A DNA stretch of 64,000 nt from Gammaproteobacteria bacterium (GTDB lineage Bacteria > Pseudomonadota > Gammaproteobacteria > Xanthomonadales > SZUA-36). Shown here one piece after another: positions 8,074 to 17,816 of the stretch. Both the position numbers and the translations under genes were made by a program. The notes under the pieces were generated by a model, which was not told where the DNA came from, ran no database searches, and saw nothing but the letters and a program-made list of their open reading frames with translations. The stretch is taken from NCBI GenBank assembly GCA_021772935.1, contig JAJFLA010000008.1, positions 1 through 64,000 on the forward strand, read 5' to 3'. Each line of letters starts with the position of its first letter. Within the stretch, counting starts at the first letter, position 1.

Positions 8074-8162
8074 CGATATGGCATTAAACATGTAAATTCG
8101 TTGATTGACAGGGCTTTTATCGTACAAATCACTCCTAATATCTAATATTGTCCGGCATGACA

Positions 8163-8726
8163 TCAAGCAGGTGAGAATGTTGATTGGTGCTGTTGCTGTA
8201 AATCGGCAAACAGTGCCTTGGCTTCTCTGAACTGCTGAGTTGCACGGTTAAGATAGCTACGAACTTCATCGACGTAGCCATCAGTTGATGCGGACCAGAC
8301 CCTATTAATATACCGCTCTCCGGCAGCAAATGCACTCATCACATCGGCGTAATTCTGCAAACCGAAGATATGCTTCATGCTTTCACGGGCATTGGCAAAA
8401 TTATTCAGGTCCTCACGAAGCTGTCGATCAATCTCAAAACGGGCTTCGTAAACCGGTAAATTGACCGAGTCGGCGTTGATCATTTCCAGCTTGGTCAGGA
8501 TATTTGCAAGACTGGTTTCAAGAGTCCGAAAGTCTCCGCTCAAGCGGTGACTTGATTTGGCTTCACCATGACGGGCCATTCTATATACAAATAAAGCCAC
8601 CACGCCTAAAGCCAGCACAGGCAGATACCACAACCAGTTGACTTGCCTGGGATCCAGCACGCTAATGAATGCACTGGCCAAAAACGATACCATGATAATT
8701 AACATTGCTAGTGTCTTGATATTCAT
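8163..8726 (-). CDS. Membrane-anchored protein of unknown function
   Basis: A 187-residue protein with two N-terminal membrane helices (about 5-22 and 32-50), then a soluble, mostly helical domain of about 130 residues. I do not recognise the family. It overlaps the start-stop junction with the OPT transporter gene by 4 bases (8723-8726), so it is the second gene of that transcript and may be a transporter accessory protein. Unlike the OPT protein, it shows no metal or catalytic motif. Confidence 0.75.
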   Translation of the reverse strand: MNIKTLAMLIIMVSFLASAFISVLDPRQVNWLWYLPVLALGVVALFVYRMARHGEAKSSHRLSGDFRTLETSLANILTKLEMINADSVNLPVYEARFEIDRQLREDLNNFANARESMKHIFGLQNYADVMSAFAAGERYINRVWSASTDGYVDEVRSYLNRATQQFREAKALFADLQQQHQSTFSPA

Positions 8727-10459
8727 ACAGCCCCCAGAATCATGTAAACGGCAAAACCTACGCCAACCAAAGCCTCGCCAACAATAACGCCGGCCGCAAT
8801 CGGAATACCCGTGCTCTCGGCAAAAGCATCACCCAGCTTCCAGTCTGAAATTACACGCAACAGTGTGCCAATACTGTAAGTCAGCACAATACTGAAAGGC
8901 AGGTAGAACCCTAGCCCTACCGTAATGCCGAGACCAGGAGACGCCAGACTCAGCAACGCACCCAGGCCAGCACCGGCAAGGTATTTTTGAGTCGGGACAT
9001 CACCACCAATAATGCCGTTGATCATGCTGGCCAGTGCCTGTCCTTGTGGCGCAGGCAATTTGTCGCTACCCAGACCGTAAGCTTCGTGCAACACGAAGAT
9101 CAAGACCATGACCACTATCGGACCTAACCATGCACCGAGAAATTGACCCAGTTGCTGTTGACGGGGTGTGGCCCCCACCAGGTAGCCGGTTTTAAGGTCC
9201 AGCATTAGATCAGTGGCCTGTGACATGGCAACGCTGGCTGCAGCACCCACCATGACGGCAGATACAATGGCTGCCTTGGTATCACCAAGTCCGCTGGAAA
9301 TAAAAATCAGGATAGTTACTGCAATGAGGGTCATCCCGGAGAGCGGTGACCAATTGGTACGACCAATTGCTTCGGACAGTATGACCCCGGCGATCCATAT
9401 CCACAGAGTGCCTACGACGGCCATGATGATGCCACGGCCCAAGCCCATTTTTTCTGTCGACATCACTGCGATAACTGCCAGCAGGATAGTCGCTCCGCCG
9501 ATGGCTACATATAGTAGTTTGATAGGCATTTCATCACTGGACATGGCAGCACCTGACTTGGCGGCATTTTGCATGCTGCGAACCGCACTGAGGATCATCG
9601 GAAATGCCACGATTACACCTGCCACAGCACCACCGATCAACATACCAATGCCGACCGGTCGGTACAACAGCAAGCGCAGGCTATTGGGATCACTGGTAAC
9701 CATCTGGGTTTCCGGGTCTACAGGGAACAGACCAAACTGGCTTAATAAAGGCGACAGCACCCAGTAACAGACATAACCACCAATGATAAAAGCAACGCCT
9801 CCTTTACCGGCAATGTAGCCGACACCTACGGACAAAAGTGATAGGTACCAAATTGCGTTCATGTATTCGGGCCAGCCGAGAGTGTAGCCGAGGTTCCAAT
9901 ATTCAACGCCACTTGATTGGCTCATATAATGCAAAAAACCACTGGTGATGGCGGCTACAAGAAGAAACATGGCTTTTTGTATACCGGCGCCGGGTGATTT
10001 GAGAATTGTCGCTACAGCTACACCGCCCGGATAGGTCAGTCGTTCATAGTCGATCATCTGTTTACGTAGAGGAATAATGAAGCCAATACCAAGGAATGCA
10101 CCGGCAATGGCACCAAACGTTAGTAATACCGGGTTAAAGTCCGAGCCATAACCAAGAATAAACATCGCCGGAACAGAAAACATCATCCCGCTCGAAGCAC
10201 CATTGACGCCACTTGCGATGGTCTGCACGATATTATTCTCAATAATGGAGTTACGACGTAGCATGCCGCGCAAAATGGCGAAACCCAGGATAGCAGCCAG
10301 TTCCGACCCTTCAATTGAGAACCCCAGGATCAGTGCGGCATAGCCGATACTGACCGCAATCACCACGCCGAGAAAATAACCGACAAGAACAGCAGTGGTG
10401 GTTAGCTCAGGATACGGACCGGTACGTACTACGCCGGTTGATGTGGAAGTTGAACTCAT
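8723..10459 (-). CDS. OPT family oligopeptide/metal-chelate transporter
   Basis: A 578-residue, many-helix membrane protein of the oligopeptide transporter (OPT/YSL) family, e.g. GFSIEGSELAAILGFAILRG in the first helices and PRQQQLGQFLGAWLGPIVV near residue 435. Bacterial members import peptides or metal complexes by proton symport; the substrate is not predictable. It is followed, with a 4-base overlap, by the small membrane protein gene. Confidence 0.85.
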   Translation of the reverse strand: MSSTSTSTGVVRTGPYPELTTTAVLVGYFLGVVIAVSIGYAALILGFSIEGSELAAILGFAILRGMLRRNSIIENNIVQTIASGVNGASSGMMFSVPAMFILGYGSDFNPVLLTFGAIAGAFLGIGFIIPLRKQMIDYERLTYPGGVAVATILKSPGAGIQKAMFLLVAAITSGFLHYMSQSSGVEYWNLGYTLGWPEYMNAIWYLSLLSVGVGYIAGKGGVAFIIGGYVCYWVLSPLLSQFGLFPVDPETQMVTSDPNSLRLLLYRPVGIGMLIGGAVAGVIVAFPMILSAVRSMQNAAKSGAAMSSDEMPIKLLYVAIGGATILLAVIAVMSTEKMGLGRGIIMAVVGTLWIWIAGVILSEAIGRTNWSPLSGMTLIAVTILIFISSGLGDTKAAIVSAVMVGAAASVAMSQATDLMLDLKTGYLVGATPRQQQLGQFLGAWLGPIVVMVLIFVLHEAYGLGSDKLPAPQGQALASMINGIIGGDVPTQKYLAGAGLGALLSLASPGLGITVGLGFYLPFSIVLTYSIGTLLRVISDWKLGDAFAESTGIPIAAGVIVGEALVGVGFAVYMILGAV

Positions 10460-10487
10460 AGTTTATTTCCTCACAGGAATATTTTGG

Positions 10488-12317
10488 TTAAAGACTGTAC
10501 GCCCAAATTAATACGCCGCTTAAGATTAACCAGGTAATGAGGGTCAACGGTACGCCAACGCGGACAAAATCTCCGAACTTATAACCGCCGGCATTCATGA
10601 TCAACACATTAGTCTGATAAGCCATGGGTGTTGCAAAACTGAGGTTGGCACCGAACATAACCGCAAGCACGAACGGTTCCAAAGGTAAGCCAAGACGCTG
10701 TGCAATACCAATTGCAATGGGTGTGCCGATAACGGCCGCAGCGTTGTTGGAAACCACGTTAGTTAAAATACCCATCATCATCATCAGACTCATTAACACG
10801 ATTGCTGGTGGTGCGCCGAAAGTGATATACACGAACAGGTTGGCAAGGTAGTCTGCACCGCCCGTTTTGAGCAGGGCCATACCCATGGCCAATGAAGATA
10901 CGATGAGCAGAATGACCTGTGTGCTCAGCGCATTCATGGCATCTTTCCAATTCAGACAACCGGTCAAAATCAGTACCAGGCAGCCAAGTAGGGCGCTGAT
11001 TTCGATCGGCATAACTCGCATTGCAGCCAGTGCGACAACGCCAACGATAACAATCAATGCTATGGGTGCTTTACGCGCTCTTGGCAGGTTAATGCTACCG
11101 TCTAATATCAGGAAATCTGAGCTTTGTTTGAGTTCAGCCAGGTTTTGTAAGGTAGATTGCACCAACAATACATCGCCACTTCGCAAGCGGGTTTCATCAA
11201 GGCCGGGAGATTCCCGCTCTTCCATACCCTCAAAGCGGTTGAATGCCAACAACCTGAGACCGAAGCGGGACATCAGCCCAGCATTGCCGATACGCACACC
11301 ATTCAGTCGTGAGGCGGGTGTAATGGCCACTTCAGCAATCTGTTGTCCTTCGGCTGAGAGCGGGTGACTGGCGTCGACCGCATGCTCTGCGGTGTAAAGT
11401 GTGCCCCCCAGGAGTCGGGCATATTCCCGTAGATTCTGCTGAGTATCGCTGGTTGTAATTCGGTCGCTATCACGTAACTTCACATCGGGCAGAGGATTAA
11501 TAAACACGCCTTTGCCTCGCTGGATTGTTTCCACCTTGATGGTGTCGCCAGCGCGTGTAATTGCATCTGCGAGTGAACGACCAACTACCGGACTGTGGGC
11601 GTTCAATCTGATCTGAGCGGTATAAACCCGTGATACACCACGGTTCATGGGTGGTGCGCGTTGAGGCAGGATTCTGGGTGCGACCAACCACAAGTACAGC
11701 GTGGCCACGAAGCCGGCAACCAGTACTGGTCCGACAAAATCAAACATGTTGAAACGGTCCATACCCATGTCAGCAGCAACATTGACGACCAACAGATTTG
11801 TCGATGTGCCGATGGTTGTAGCCATACCGCCCACGATGCTGGCAAAGCCCATGGGCATCAGGGAACCAGAGGGCGACATCCCCGTTTTGACAGCCACACC
11901 GATCAATATCGGCAACATCAGCACTACGATTGGTGTGTTATTGATGAAGGCGCTGAGAAAAGCGGTCATGAAAAGTGTCAGCAGCAAAGAAATGGCGGGG
12001 CTTCGTCGCCATGACCGAGCCAGCACTCGCCCCACTGGTTCCAACGCACCGGTACTTATCAGGCCTTGGCCGACAATCATTAGTGCAGACACAGCAATCA
12101 GAGCACGATTGCCAAAACCTAAAAAGAAATCACTTGGTAAAAGAACCTGGCCGTCTGACTCAAAAGGAAAAATCTGGAAGCCGGTTGCCAGTACAACCAG
12201 CACAACCAGACTGGTCGTTTCCATCGGAATGTTATCGCGTGTAAACAGAAACAACGCGACCACGATCATAATCATCACAGCCAGTGCGTGCATGTTAGGT
12301 AGCGCTAGTTCAAGCAT
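10488..12317 (-). CDS. SLC13 family permease with TrkA-C (RCK_C) domains
   Basis: A 609-residue protein: an N-terminal permease half (FINNTPIVVLMLPILIGVA near residue 125), two central RCK_C-type domains (about residues 210-380, with SRVYTAQIRLNAHSPVVGRS), and a C-terminal permease half containing TNVVSNNAAAVIGTPIAIG. This layout is typical of SLC13/DASS permeases, which carry di/tricarboxylates or sulfate with sodium; sulfate is possible in a sulfur oxidiser but not shown. The ATG at 12317 was chosen; in-frame starts further upstream would run into the lgt leader on the other strand. Confidence 0.85.
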   Translation of the reverse strand: MLELALPNMHALAVMIMIVVALFLFTRDNIPMETTSLVVLVVLATGFQIFPFESDGQVLLPSDFFLGFGNRALIAVSALMIVGQGLISTGALEPVGRVLARSWRRSPAISLLLTLFMTAFLSAFINNTPIVVLMLPILIGVAVKTGMSPSGSLMPMGFASIVGGMATTIGTSTNLLVVNVAADMGMDRFNMFDFVGPVLVAGFVATLYLWLVAPRILPQRAPPMNRGVSRVYTAQIRLNAHSPVVGRSLADAITRAGDTIKVETIQRGKGVFINPLPDVKLRDSDRITTSDTQQNLREYARLLGGTLYTAEHAVDASHPLSAEGQQIAEVAITPASRLNGVRIGNAGLMSRFGLRLLAFNRFEGMEERESPGLDETRLRSGDVLLVQSTLQNLAELKQSSDFLILDGSINLPRARKAPIALIVIVGVVALAAMRVMPIEISALLGCLVLILTGCLNWKDAMNALSTQVILLIVSSLAMGMALLKTGGADYLANLFVYITFGAPPAIVLMSLMMMMGILTNVVSNNAAAVIGTPIAIGIAQRLGLPLEPFVLAVMFGANLSFATPMAYQTNVLIMNAGGYKFGDFVRVGVPLTLITWLILSGVLIWAYSL

Positions 12318-12490
12318 TTTCCATAACCAAAGTTTGTGTGGCTTCCTCAAACGCGTAGCAGTGTACCGCATCCCCGCGCTGCAGTGCTGCAAGGGTGATT
12401 TGTTCCGTGCCTGTGACATGGCTTGCCAGCACTCTTGGTCTGTCATATGCTGCCCGCGACCCTCATCACACTCTTGGCAGGGAGTTGTCT

Positions 12491-13366
12491 TTGCAATCCA
12501 ATTATCTTTTGATCAATTTCGACCCTGTTGCGGTTGCTATCGGCCCACTGGAGATACACTGGTATGGTGTGATGTATCTGCTTGCATTCCTGGCCTTCTG
12601 GGGTATCGGCAATCGTCGGGCCAGCAGGCAAACCTGGTGGGCCTGGAGCCAACAGGATGTAAGCGATATCCTGTTTTACGGTATGCTCGGTGTTGTATTT
12701 GGCGGGCGTATCGGCTACATGCTGTTCTACGGTTTTGAGCTATTGATACAGGACCCCTTGTCTTTATTCAAAATATGGGATGGCGGCATGTCATTTCATG
12801 GTGGACTGCTCGGCGTGATTGTCGCTATGGCCTGGTTTGGCAGGCGGACAAACAGGTCGTTCTGGCAGGTCGCTGATTTTGTCGCACCGATGGTACCCCT
12901 TGGTCTTGCTTTTGGCCGTTTGGGAAATTTTATCGGTGGTGAATTATGGGGCCGTCTGACGGATGTCCCATGGGCCATGATTTTTGCCAAATCCACCGCT
13001 TTCAGACCGGCTGAAACAGCGGCACTCAATGATGCGTGGCGTTCCGGAGCACTCGATCACCTCGCGCGGCATCCAAGTCAATTGTATCAGGCCGGTATGG
13101 AAGGTTTGGCTTTGTTTTTAATTTTGATGTGGTACTCCAAAAGGCCAAGACCGCGGGCTGCTGTTTCCGGTTTGTTTTTGCTTGGGTATGGTGTGTTCAG
13201 GCTGATTGTCGAGTTTTTTCGCCAACCGGATGAGCACCTCGGGTTTCTGGCAATGCAATGGCTGACGATGGGTATGTTGTTGTCACTACCAATGATTTTG
13301 GCAGGCATCATTATCATACTGTTTGCTTATCATAACGACCCGGCACCAGCAAAGGTTAACACCTGA
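12491..13366 (+). CDS. lgt: Prolipoprotein diacylglyceryl transferase
   Basis: A 291-residue inner-membrane enzyme that adds diacylglycerol to the lipobox cysteine of prelipoproteins. Conserved segments include [16 protein letters not shown] near the N-terminus, [25 protein letters not shown], and the signature [17 protein letters not shown] (about residues 136-152). The TTG start was chosen because it has AGGGAG seven bases upstream and gives the usual N-terminus; the longer frame from 12395 adds about 32 atypical residues. It leads an lgt-thyA-folA run with only 2 bases to thyA. Confidence 0.93.
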   Translation: MQSNYLLINFDPVAVAIGPLEIHWYGVMYLLAFLAFWGIGNRRASRQTWWAWSQQDVSDILFYGMLGVVFGGRIGYMLFYGFELLIQDPLSLFKIWDGGMSFHGGLLGVIVAMAWFGRRTNRSFWQVADFVAPMVPLGLAFGRLGNFIGGELWGRLTDVPWAMIFAKSTAFRPAETAALNDAWRSGALDHLARHPSQLYQAGMEGLALFLILMWYSKRPRPRAAVSGLFLLGYGVFRLIVEFFRQPDEHLGFLAMQWLTMGMLLSLPMILAGIIIILFAYHNDPAPAKVNT

Positions 13367-13368
13367 TC

Positions 13369-14202
13369 ATGAAAGCCTATCTGCGGTTTTTGCAAGATAT
13401 TCTGGACAAAGGCTGCCGTAAGGAAGACAGAACCGGTACCGGCACCATCAGCCTGTTTGGTTATCAGATGCGTTTTGAGCTGGCAAAGGGCTTTCCCTGT
13501 GTGACGACTAAAAAGCTGCACTTGCGCTCCATCATTCATGAATTGTTGTGGTTCCTGAAAGGTGATACCAATATTGCCTACCTGAATGAGAATGGCGTCT
13601 CAATCTGGGATGAATGGGCGGACGAAAATGGCAGTTTAGGACCCGTTTATGGTGCCCAGTGGCGTGATTGGCCTACCCCGGATGGCAGGCACATCGACCA
13701 GTTGAAATTGTTGCTGGGTGACTTGCGGAACAAACCACATTCTCGCCGCCATGTTATCTCAGCCTGGAACCCGGCCGTTTTACCCGATGAATCACGTAGC
13801 CCACAGGATAACGCTCGCGCGGGCCTGCAGGCTCTACCGCCGTGTCATATGATGTTTCAGTTTCATGTAGCCAATGGCAAGCTGAGCTGCCAGATGTATC
13901 AGCGTAGTGCTGATGCATTTCTTGGTGTTCCGTTTAATATTGCATCTTACGCATTACTGACCATGATGATTGCGCAAGTACTGGATCTTGATGTTGGTGA
14001 TTTCATTCTTTCGCTGGGTGATGCGCATATCTATCTGAATCACCTTGATCAGGTCAAAACACAATTGTCGCGGGATGTGTTCCCACTACCTGTCATGTGT
14101 ATTAACCCGGCAAGAAAAGACCTGTTTGGATTTGTTTACGAGGATTTCGATTTACAAAACTACCAGTGCCACGCGGGCATCAAGGCACCGATTGCAGTGT
14201 AA
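13369..14202 (+). CDS. thyA: Thymidylate synthase
   Basis: A 277-residue ThyA. It methylates dUMP to dTMP using methylene-tetrahydrofolate. The active-site region [12 protein letters not shown] (catalytic Cys near residue 160), the substrate loop [20 protein letters not shown] and the C-terminal IKAPIAV are intact. The length is near the usual 264; the extra residues lie around 140-155 ([15 protein letters not shown]). The gene follows lgt by 2 bases and precedes folA, a common gammaproteobacterial order. Confidence 0.97.
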   Translation: MKAYLRFLQDILDKGCRKEDRTGTGTISLFGYQMRFELAKGFPCVTTKKLHLRSIIHELLWFLKGDTNIAYLNENGVSIWDEWADENGSLGPVYGAQWRDWPTPDGRHIDQLKLLLGDLRNKPHSRRHVISAWNPAVLPDESRSPQDNARAGLQALPPCHMMFQFHVANGKLSCQMYQRSADAFLGVPFNIASYALLTMMIAQVLDLDVGDFILSLGDAHIYLNHLDQVKTQLSRDVFPLPVMCINPARKDLFGFVYEDFDLQNYQCHAGIKAPIAV

Positions 14203-14209
14203 CCTTGCA

Positions 14210-14722
14210 GTGCATAAGCAAATCACATTGATAGCTGCGATGGGTAAAAACAGGGCCATAGGGCTGGCTGGCCAAATGCCCTGGCACCTGCCAGCCGAGC
14301 TACAACATTTCAAACAATCCACCATGGGTAAAACCATTGTGATGGGGCGCAAAACCTGGCAGGCCATAGGTAGACCATTACCCGGGCGACAAAATATTGT
14401 TATCAGTCGAAATACTGATTTTGTGGCCGCTGGCGCCGATGTCACCGACTCACTTACAACTGCCGTTGAGATTTCAAAAGCCGATGAAATCATGGTTATC
14501 GGAGGTGGCCAGCTATACTCATTGGCGCTACCGGTGGCACGGCGTATGATTCTCACATTGATTGATATAGAACCGGAAGCAGACACCTGGTTTCCCCGCT
14601 GGGATACCAGGCAATGGCAACAAACACAAAAACAGTATTTCCTGCGTGATGACGACAATGAACTGGCTTACCAAATTATCAAACTTAGACGCATTGTAAC
14701 GGGGCTTGCCGAAGCCTATTGA
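14210..14722 (+). CDS. folA: Dihydrofolate reductase
   Basis: A 170-residue DHFR that regenerates tetrahydrofolate after the ThyA reaction. Motifs: ITLIAAMGKNRAIGLAGQMPWHLPAEL at the N-terminus (described 5-31), VMGRKTWQAIGRPLPGR, and the NADPH-binding IMVIGGGQLYSLALP. The GTG start, 7 bases after thyA, gives the normal N-terminus; an ATG at 14045 would put the start deep inside thyA. The 3' end overlaps the convergent apaH gene by 7 bases. Confidence 0.93.
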   Translation: MHKQITLIAAMGKNRAIGLAGQMPWHLPAELQHFKQSTMGKTIVMGRKTWQAIGRPLPGRQNIVISRNTDFVAAGADVTDSLTTAVEISKADEIMVIGGGQLYSLALPVARRMILTLIDIEPEADTWFPRWDTRQWQQTQKQYFLRDDDNELAYQIIKLRRIVTGLAEAY

Positions 14723-15534
14723 TCTGAACGACACCGAACCTGGGAAAGCACATGATCCTCCAGTCTGAGCGCGCTCAGCTTGCCACCCCAAACACAGCCT
14801 GAATCCATCGATATATAGCGCTTTTTCACACGTAGCCCTAAGGCTGCCCAATGTCCAAAAGCGATGCGCACATCTTTCGTCAGGCGGTGCTTGTGCTTGA
14901 ACCAGGGTTTGTAATTTTTGGGCTGACTACCCGGCGGTCCGGATGCGTTATAGCTACCACGGCCTTCTGCATCACAAAAACGTAAACGTGTCAGGATATT
15001 GGTAATCAGGCGTAATCGTTTCCAACCGGTTCGTTCTTCGCGCCAACGTCTTGGTCGGTTCCCGTACATATGGCGTAAAAACTCGCTACGCTTGTCAGAT
15101 TGTAAAATTGTGGATACTTCCTTGCCCGCGCTGACCACCGCCTGCCAGTTCCATTGTGGTATTACGCCCGCGTGAACCCGTAGCAACTGGTGCTGCTCGG
15201 ACCAGCAGGATAGAGGTTGGGTACATAGCCAATCTATTAACGAATCACAGTCCGGCGCTGTAAACACAGCATCAAATTCCATATTGCCTGATCCTCCATC
15301 CGGGTGGAGGTGGTAATTTGCCATCAGGTGCAGGTCATGGTTACCCAGACTGACACTAACTGCTGGCTCAAGACTCTTTAACAGACGCAATACCTGTAGA
15401 GACTGGCCGCCACGATTTACAAGGTCACCACAGAACCACAATTTGTCAGTGGCAGGGTCAAACTTGATTTTTTGCAGCAGCCGTTGCAAAGAATCATAAC
15501 AACCCTGTACGTCACCAATCAGATAGGTCGACAT
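14716..15534 (-). CDS. apaH: Bis(5'-nucleosyl)-tetraphosphatase, symmetrical
   Basis: A 272-residue metallophosphoesterase hydrolysing Ap4A to two ADP. N-terminal metal-binding motifs are GDVQGCYDSL (GDxxG), WFCGDLVNRG (GDxVxRG) and SLGNHDLHL (GNHD). It lies 17 bases after apaG in the conserved surA-pdxA-ksgA-apaG-apaH block. Confidence 0.96.
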   Translation of the reverse strand: MSTYLIGDVQGCYDSLQRLLQKIKFDPATDKLWFCGDLVNRGGQSLQVLRLLKSLEPAVSVSLGNHDLHLMANYHLHPDGGSGNMEFDAVFTAPDCDSLIDWLCTQPLSCWSEQHQLLRVHAGVIPQWNWQAVVSAGKEVSTILQSDKRSEFLRHMYGNRPRRWREERTGWKRLRLITNILTRLRFCDAEGRGSYNASGPPGSQPKNYKPWFKHKHRLTKDVRIAFGHWAALGLRVKKRYISMDSGCVWGGKLSALRLEDHVLSQVRCRSDQ

Positions 15535-15551
15535 CAGCTGGTCGCACTAAG

Positions 15552-15920
15552 TCAGTGGAGGAGCGCATCAGGTGTATGTAATGTGAATTCGGGAATTTCT
15601 GCGCGAAAGCTGTGACCGTCATCCGTTATAAAGCCGTATGAACCACGCATTGAACCCACTGGTGTAGGAATCAGTGCCCCGCTTGTATAACTATAAGATC
15701 TGCCAGGTGCCAGCTCCGGTGTTTCGCCGATCACACCTTCACCAATGACCTCCTCGATCGAGCCGTCCGCATGCGTAATGATCCAGTGACGGTTTTTCAG
15801 GGTGATGTTCTGCTCGGAGCGATTAGTGATATAAATGGTATAGGCGAAGGCAAATTTATCCTCGTGCTGGCCGAGGTATTTAGGATGTGTCGCAATGTGA
15901 ACCGAAATTTTGGTGCTCAT
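15552..15920 (-). CDS. apaG: ApaG protein
   Basis: A 122-residue ApaG-domain (DUF525) protein with the family pattern: FAFAYTIYITNRSEQNITL at about 27-45, RHWIITHADG, and the GVIGETPELAPGRSYSYTSG core with the conserved GxGVVGExPxLxPG-type turn. It is linked to cobalt/magnesium resistance in enterics; the mechanism is uncertain. The ATG at 15920, preceded by AAGG, was chosen over one six codons earlier. Confidence 0.93.
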   Translation of the reverse strand: MSTKISVHIATHPKYLGQHEDKFAFAYTIYITNRSEQNITLKNRHWIITHADGSIEEVIGEGVIGETPELAPGRSYSYTSGALIPTPVGSMRGSYGFITDDGHSFRAEIPEFTLHTPDALLH

Positions 15921-15956
15921 CTCTGCTACCTTGCACAAGGTTCGTGGACGCGGGTT

Positions 15957-16742
15957 TCAGCTTGCATCATACGACAGTGACCGAGCAAGCGCGGCAAATT
16001 GCGACAGGCTGAGTTGTTCCGCGCGTTGACCCGGGTCGATACCGCTGGCCAGGATTTGATCTACAGTTAAATGGTCTCTGAGGCTGTTGCGAAGTGTTTT
16101 CCGGCGCTGGGAAAATGCGGCGGATACCACGCGCTCAAGATTTTCAAAAGAACCCGCATCGGCTGGAGGCTCCTTTAATGGTTGTAAACGGACAATGCTG
16201 GAGCAAACCCTGGGTACGGGTGAGAAACTTTCAGGTTGCACATCAAATAACGGTGTGACGTTACAGCGGAACTGGGTCATCACTGACAAACGCCCGTAGG
16301 TACGGCTGCCGGGTGAAGCCGCCATGCGGTCAACAACTTCTTTCTGCAACATGAAGTGCATGTCAACAACCATTTCATGCCATTGTAATACATGGAAAAT
16401 CAGTGGTGTGGAAATGTTATACGGCAGATTGCCAATGAGCCTGAATGGACGGTTTCCGGTGATCTCGGGCAGGTTGGCCCTAAGTGCATCACAACAATGA
16501 ATATTGATGTTGCTGTGATCCGAAAGTTGCTTCTGAAGCTGTGAGACCAGGTCACGGTCAATTTCTATGAGGTGCAGTTCAGCACCACTTTTCAACAATG
16601 GACGAGTGAGTGCCGCTTGACCGGGACCAATTTCAACCAGCAAGTCCTTAGCTTGAGGTGAGATGCAGGCAACAATCCTATCAATGACTTGCTGGTCATG
16701 TAGAAAGTTCTGGCCAAACCGTTTGCGTGCTCGATGTTTCAT
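15957..16742 (-). CDS. rsmA: 16S rRNA dimethyladenosine transferase KsgA/RsmA
   Basis: A 261-residue SAM-dependent enzyme that dimethylates two adjacent adenosines in the 3' hairpin of 16S rRNA. Motifs: KRFGQNFLHDQQVIDRIV at the N-terminus, VEIGPGQAALT (SAM loop), and IGNLPYNISTPLIFH containing the NLPY catalytic motif. The ATG at 16742 was preferred to a TTG two codons upstream. Confidence 0.96.
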   Translation of the reverse strand: MKHRARKRFGQNFLHDQQVIDRIVACISPQAKDLLVEIGPGQAALTRPLLKSGAELHLIEIDRDLVSQLQKQLSDHSNINIHCCDALRANLPEITGNRPFRLIGNLPYNISTPLIFHVLQWHEMVVDMHFMLQKEVVDRMAASPGSRTYGRLSVMTQFRCNVTPLFDVQPESFSPVPRVCSSIVRLQPLKEPPADAGSFENLERVVSAAFSQRRKTLRNSLRDHLTVDQILASGIDPGQRAEQLSLSQFAALARSLSYDAS

Positions 16743-16793
16743 TGCCAAGGTTACATTAATGACGTTTTGTCGTTAGGTTTTTACAGATGAACA

Positions 16794-17768
16794 TTATCGA
16801 CACATGTCCTGAGCAGCTTTAGTGGCCGCATACAAGCTGGAGGCACTGGCAATGTTTTTCCCAGCGATATCCAGGGCTGTACCATGGTCTACTGATGTAC
16901 GGATGAATGGTAAACCAAGCGTAATATTAATGGCCTTGCCAAAGCCAGCATGTTTGAGCACAGGCAAGCCCTGGTCGTGGTACATTGCGATCACGGCATC
17001 GCACGAAGAAAGGCGTGAAGGCGTAAACGCGGTGTCAGCGGGTACGGGCCCCAGCGCTTTGATCGCGTTCTTTTTACACTCGTCTATTGCTTTCTGAATG
17101 ATTTGCACATCTTCGGAGCCCAGGTGACCGCCTTCTCCCGCATGCGGGTTTAGACCTAACACCTGGATCACAGGTTGGTTTATTCCAAAACGTGTGCGCA
17201 GTTCATTGTGTGTGATTTGTATGGTGTTGCGGACATTCTCAAATGTGATGGCATCGGGCACGTCGCGTAAAGGCAGGTGGGTGGTCACAAGTGCTACACG
17301 GAGGTCGTCAGCAGTCAGCATCATAACTACTTTTTTTAATCCAGCCAGGTTTGCCAACAATTCTGTGTGGCCACTGAAAGCGATGCCACCATTGTTGATC
17401 ACACCTTTATGAACGGGCCCAGTTACTAGTGCACCGGCATGGCCGGCTCGGATCAGCCTGACGGCCGTCTTAATGGTCTCGACAACGTAGGCTGCGTTGG
17501 CGGGATCAGGTTGGCCGGGTCTTACTGCCTGACTCAGGGTGTGTGGAAAGCAGCTCAATTGTCCTGCTGTGACAGTGTCACCGGGTTGCCATACCTTGAT
17601 AGGGATGTCGAAACCCAGCATATCGGCCGCTGAGGTCAGCAATTGTGGGTCTGCAATTGCCAATAAACGGAATTCCGGGTGTTCATGTGCCAGACGTATA
17701 GCGCACTCTGGCCCAATGCCCGCCGGCTCTCCTGGCGTCAGGGCAATCAGGGGAATATCCTTAATCAT
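16794..17768 (-). CDS. pdxA: 4-hydroxythreonine-4-phosphate dehydrogenase
   Basis: A 324-residue PdxA, an NAD-dependent enzyme of the DXP-dependent pyridoxal phosphate route. It has the N-terminal TPGEPAGIGPECA, the metal-binding GHTELLA at about 133-139, GLNPHAGEGGHLG and the C-terminal VDHGTALDIAGKN. It lies between surA and rsmA, as in E. coli. Confidence 0.96.
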   Translation of the reverse strand: MIKDIPLIALTPGEPAGIGPECAIRLAHEHPEFRLLAIADPQLLTSAADMLGFDIPIKVWQPGDTVTAGQLSCFPHTLSQAVRPGQPDPANAAYVVETIKTAVRLIRAGHAGALVTGPVHKGVINNGGIAFSGHTELLANLAGLKKVVMMLTADDLRVALVTTHLPLRDVPDAITFENVRNTIQITHNELRTRFGINQPVIQVLGLNPHAGEGGHLGSEDVQIIQKAIDECKKNAIKALGPVPADTAFTPSRLSSCDAVIAMYHDQGLPVLKHAGFGKAINITLGLPFIRTSVDHGTALDIAGKNIASASSLYAATKAAQDMCR

Positions 17769-17816
17769 GATCGGTTAGCATGGTTCTTCGATTCTTCCCC
17801 ATGACTTACCTGGCAT

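Noticed and set aside
11701-12738. 345-residue plus-strand ORF
   Set aside because: Antisense to the SLC13 permease and frame-shifted against lgt; no protein-family features.
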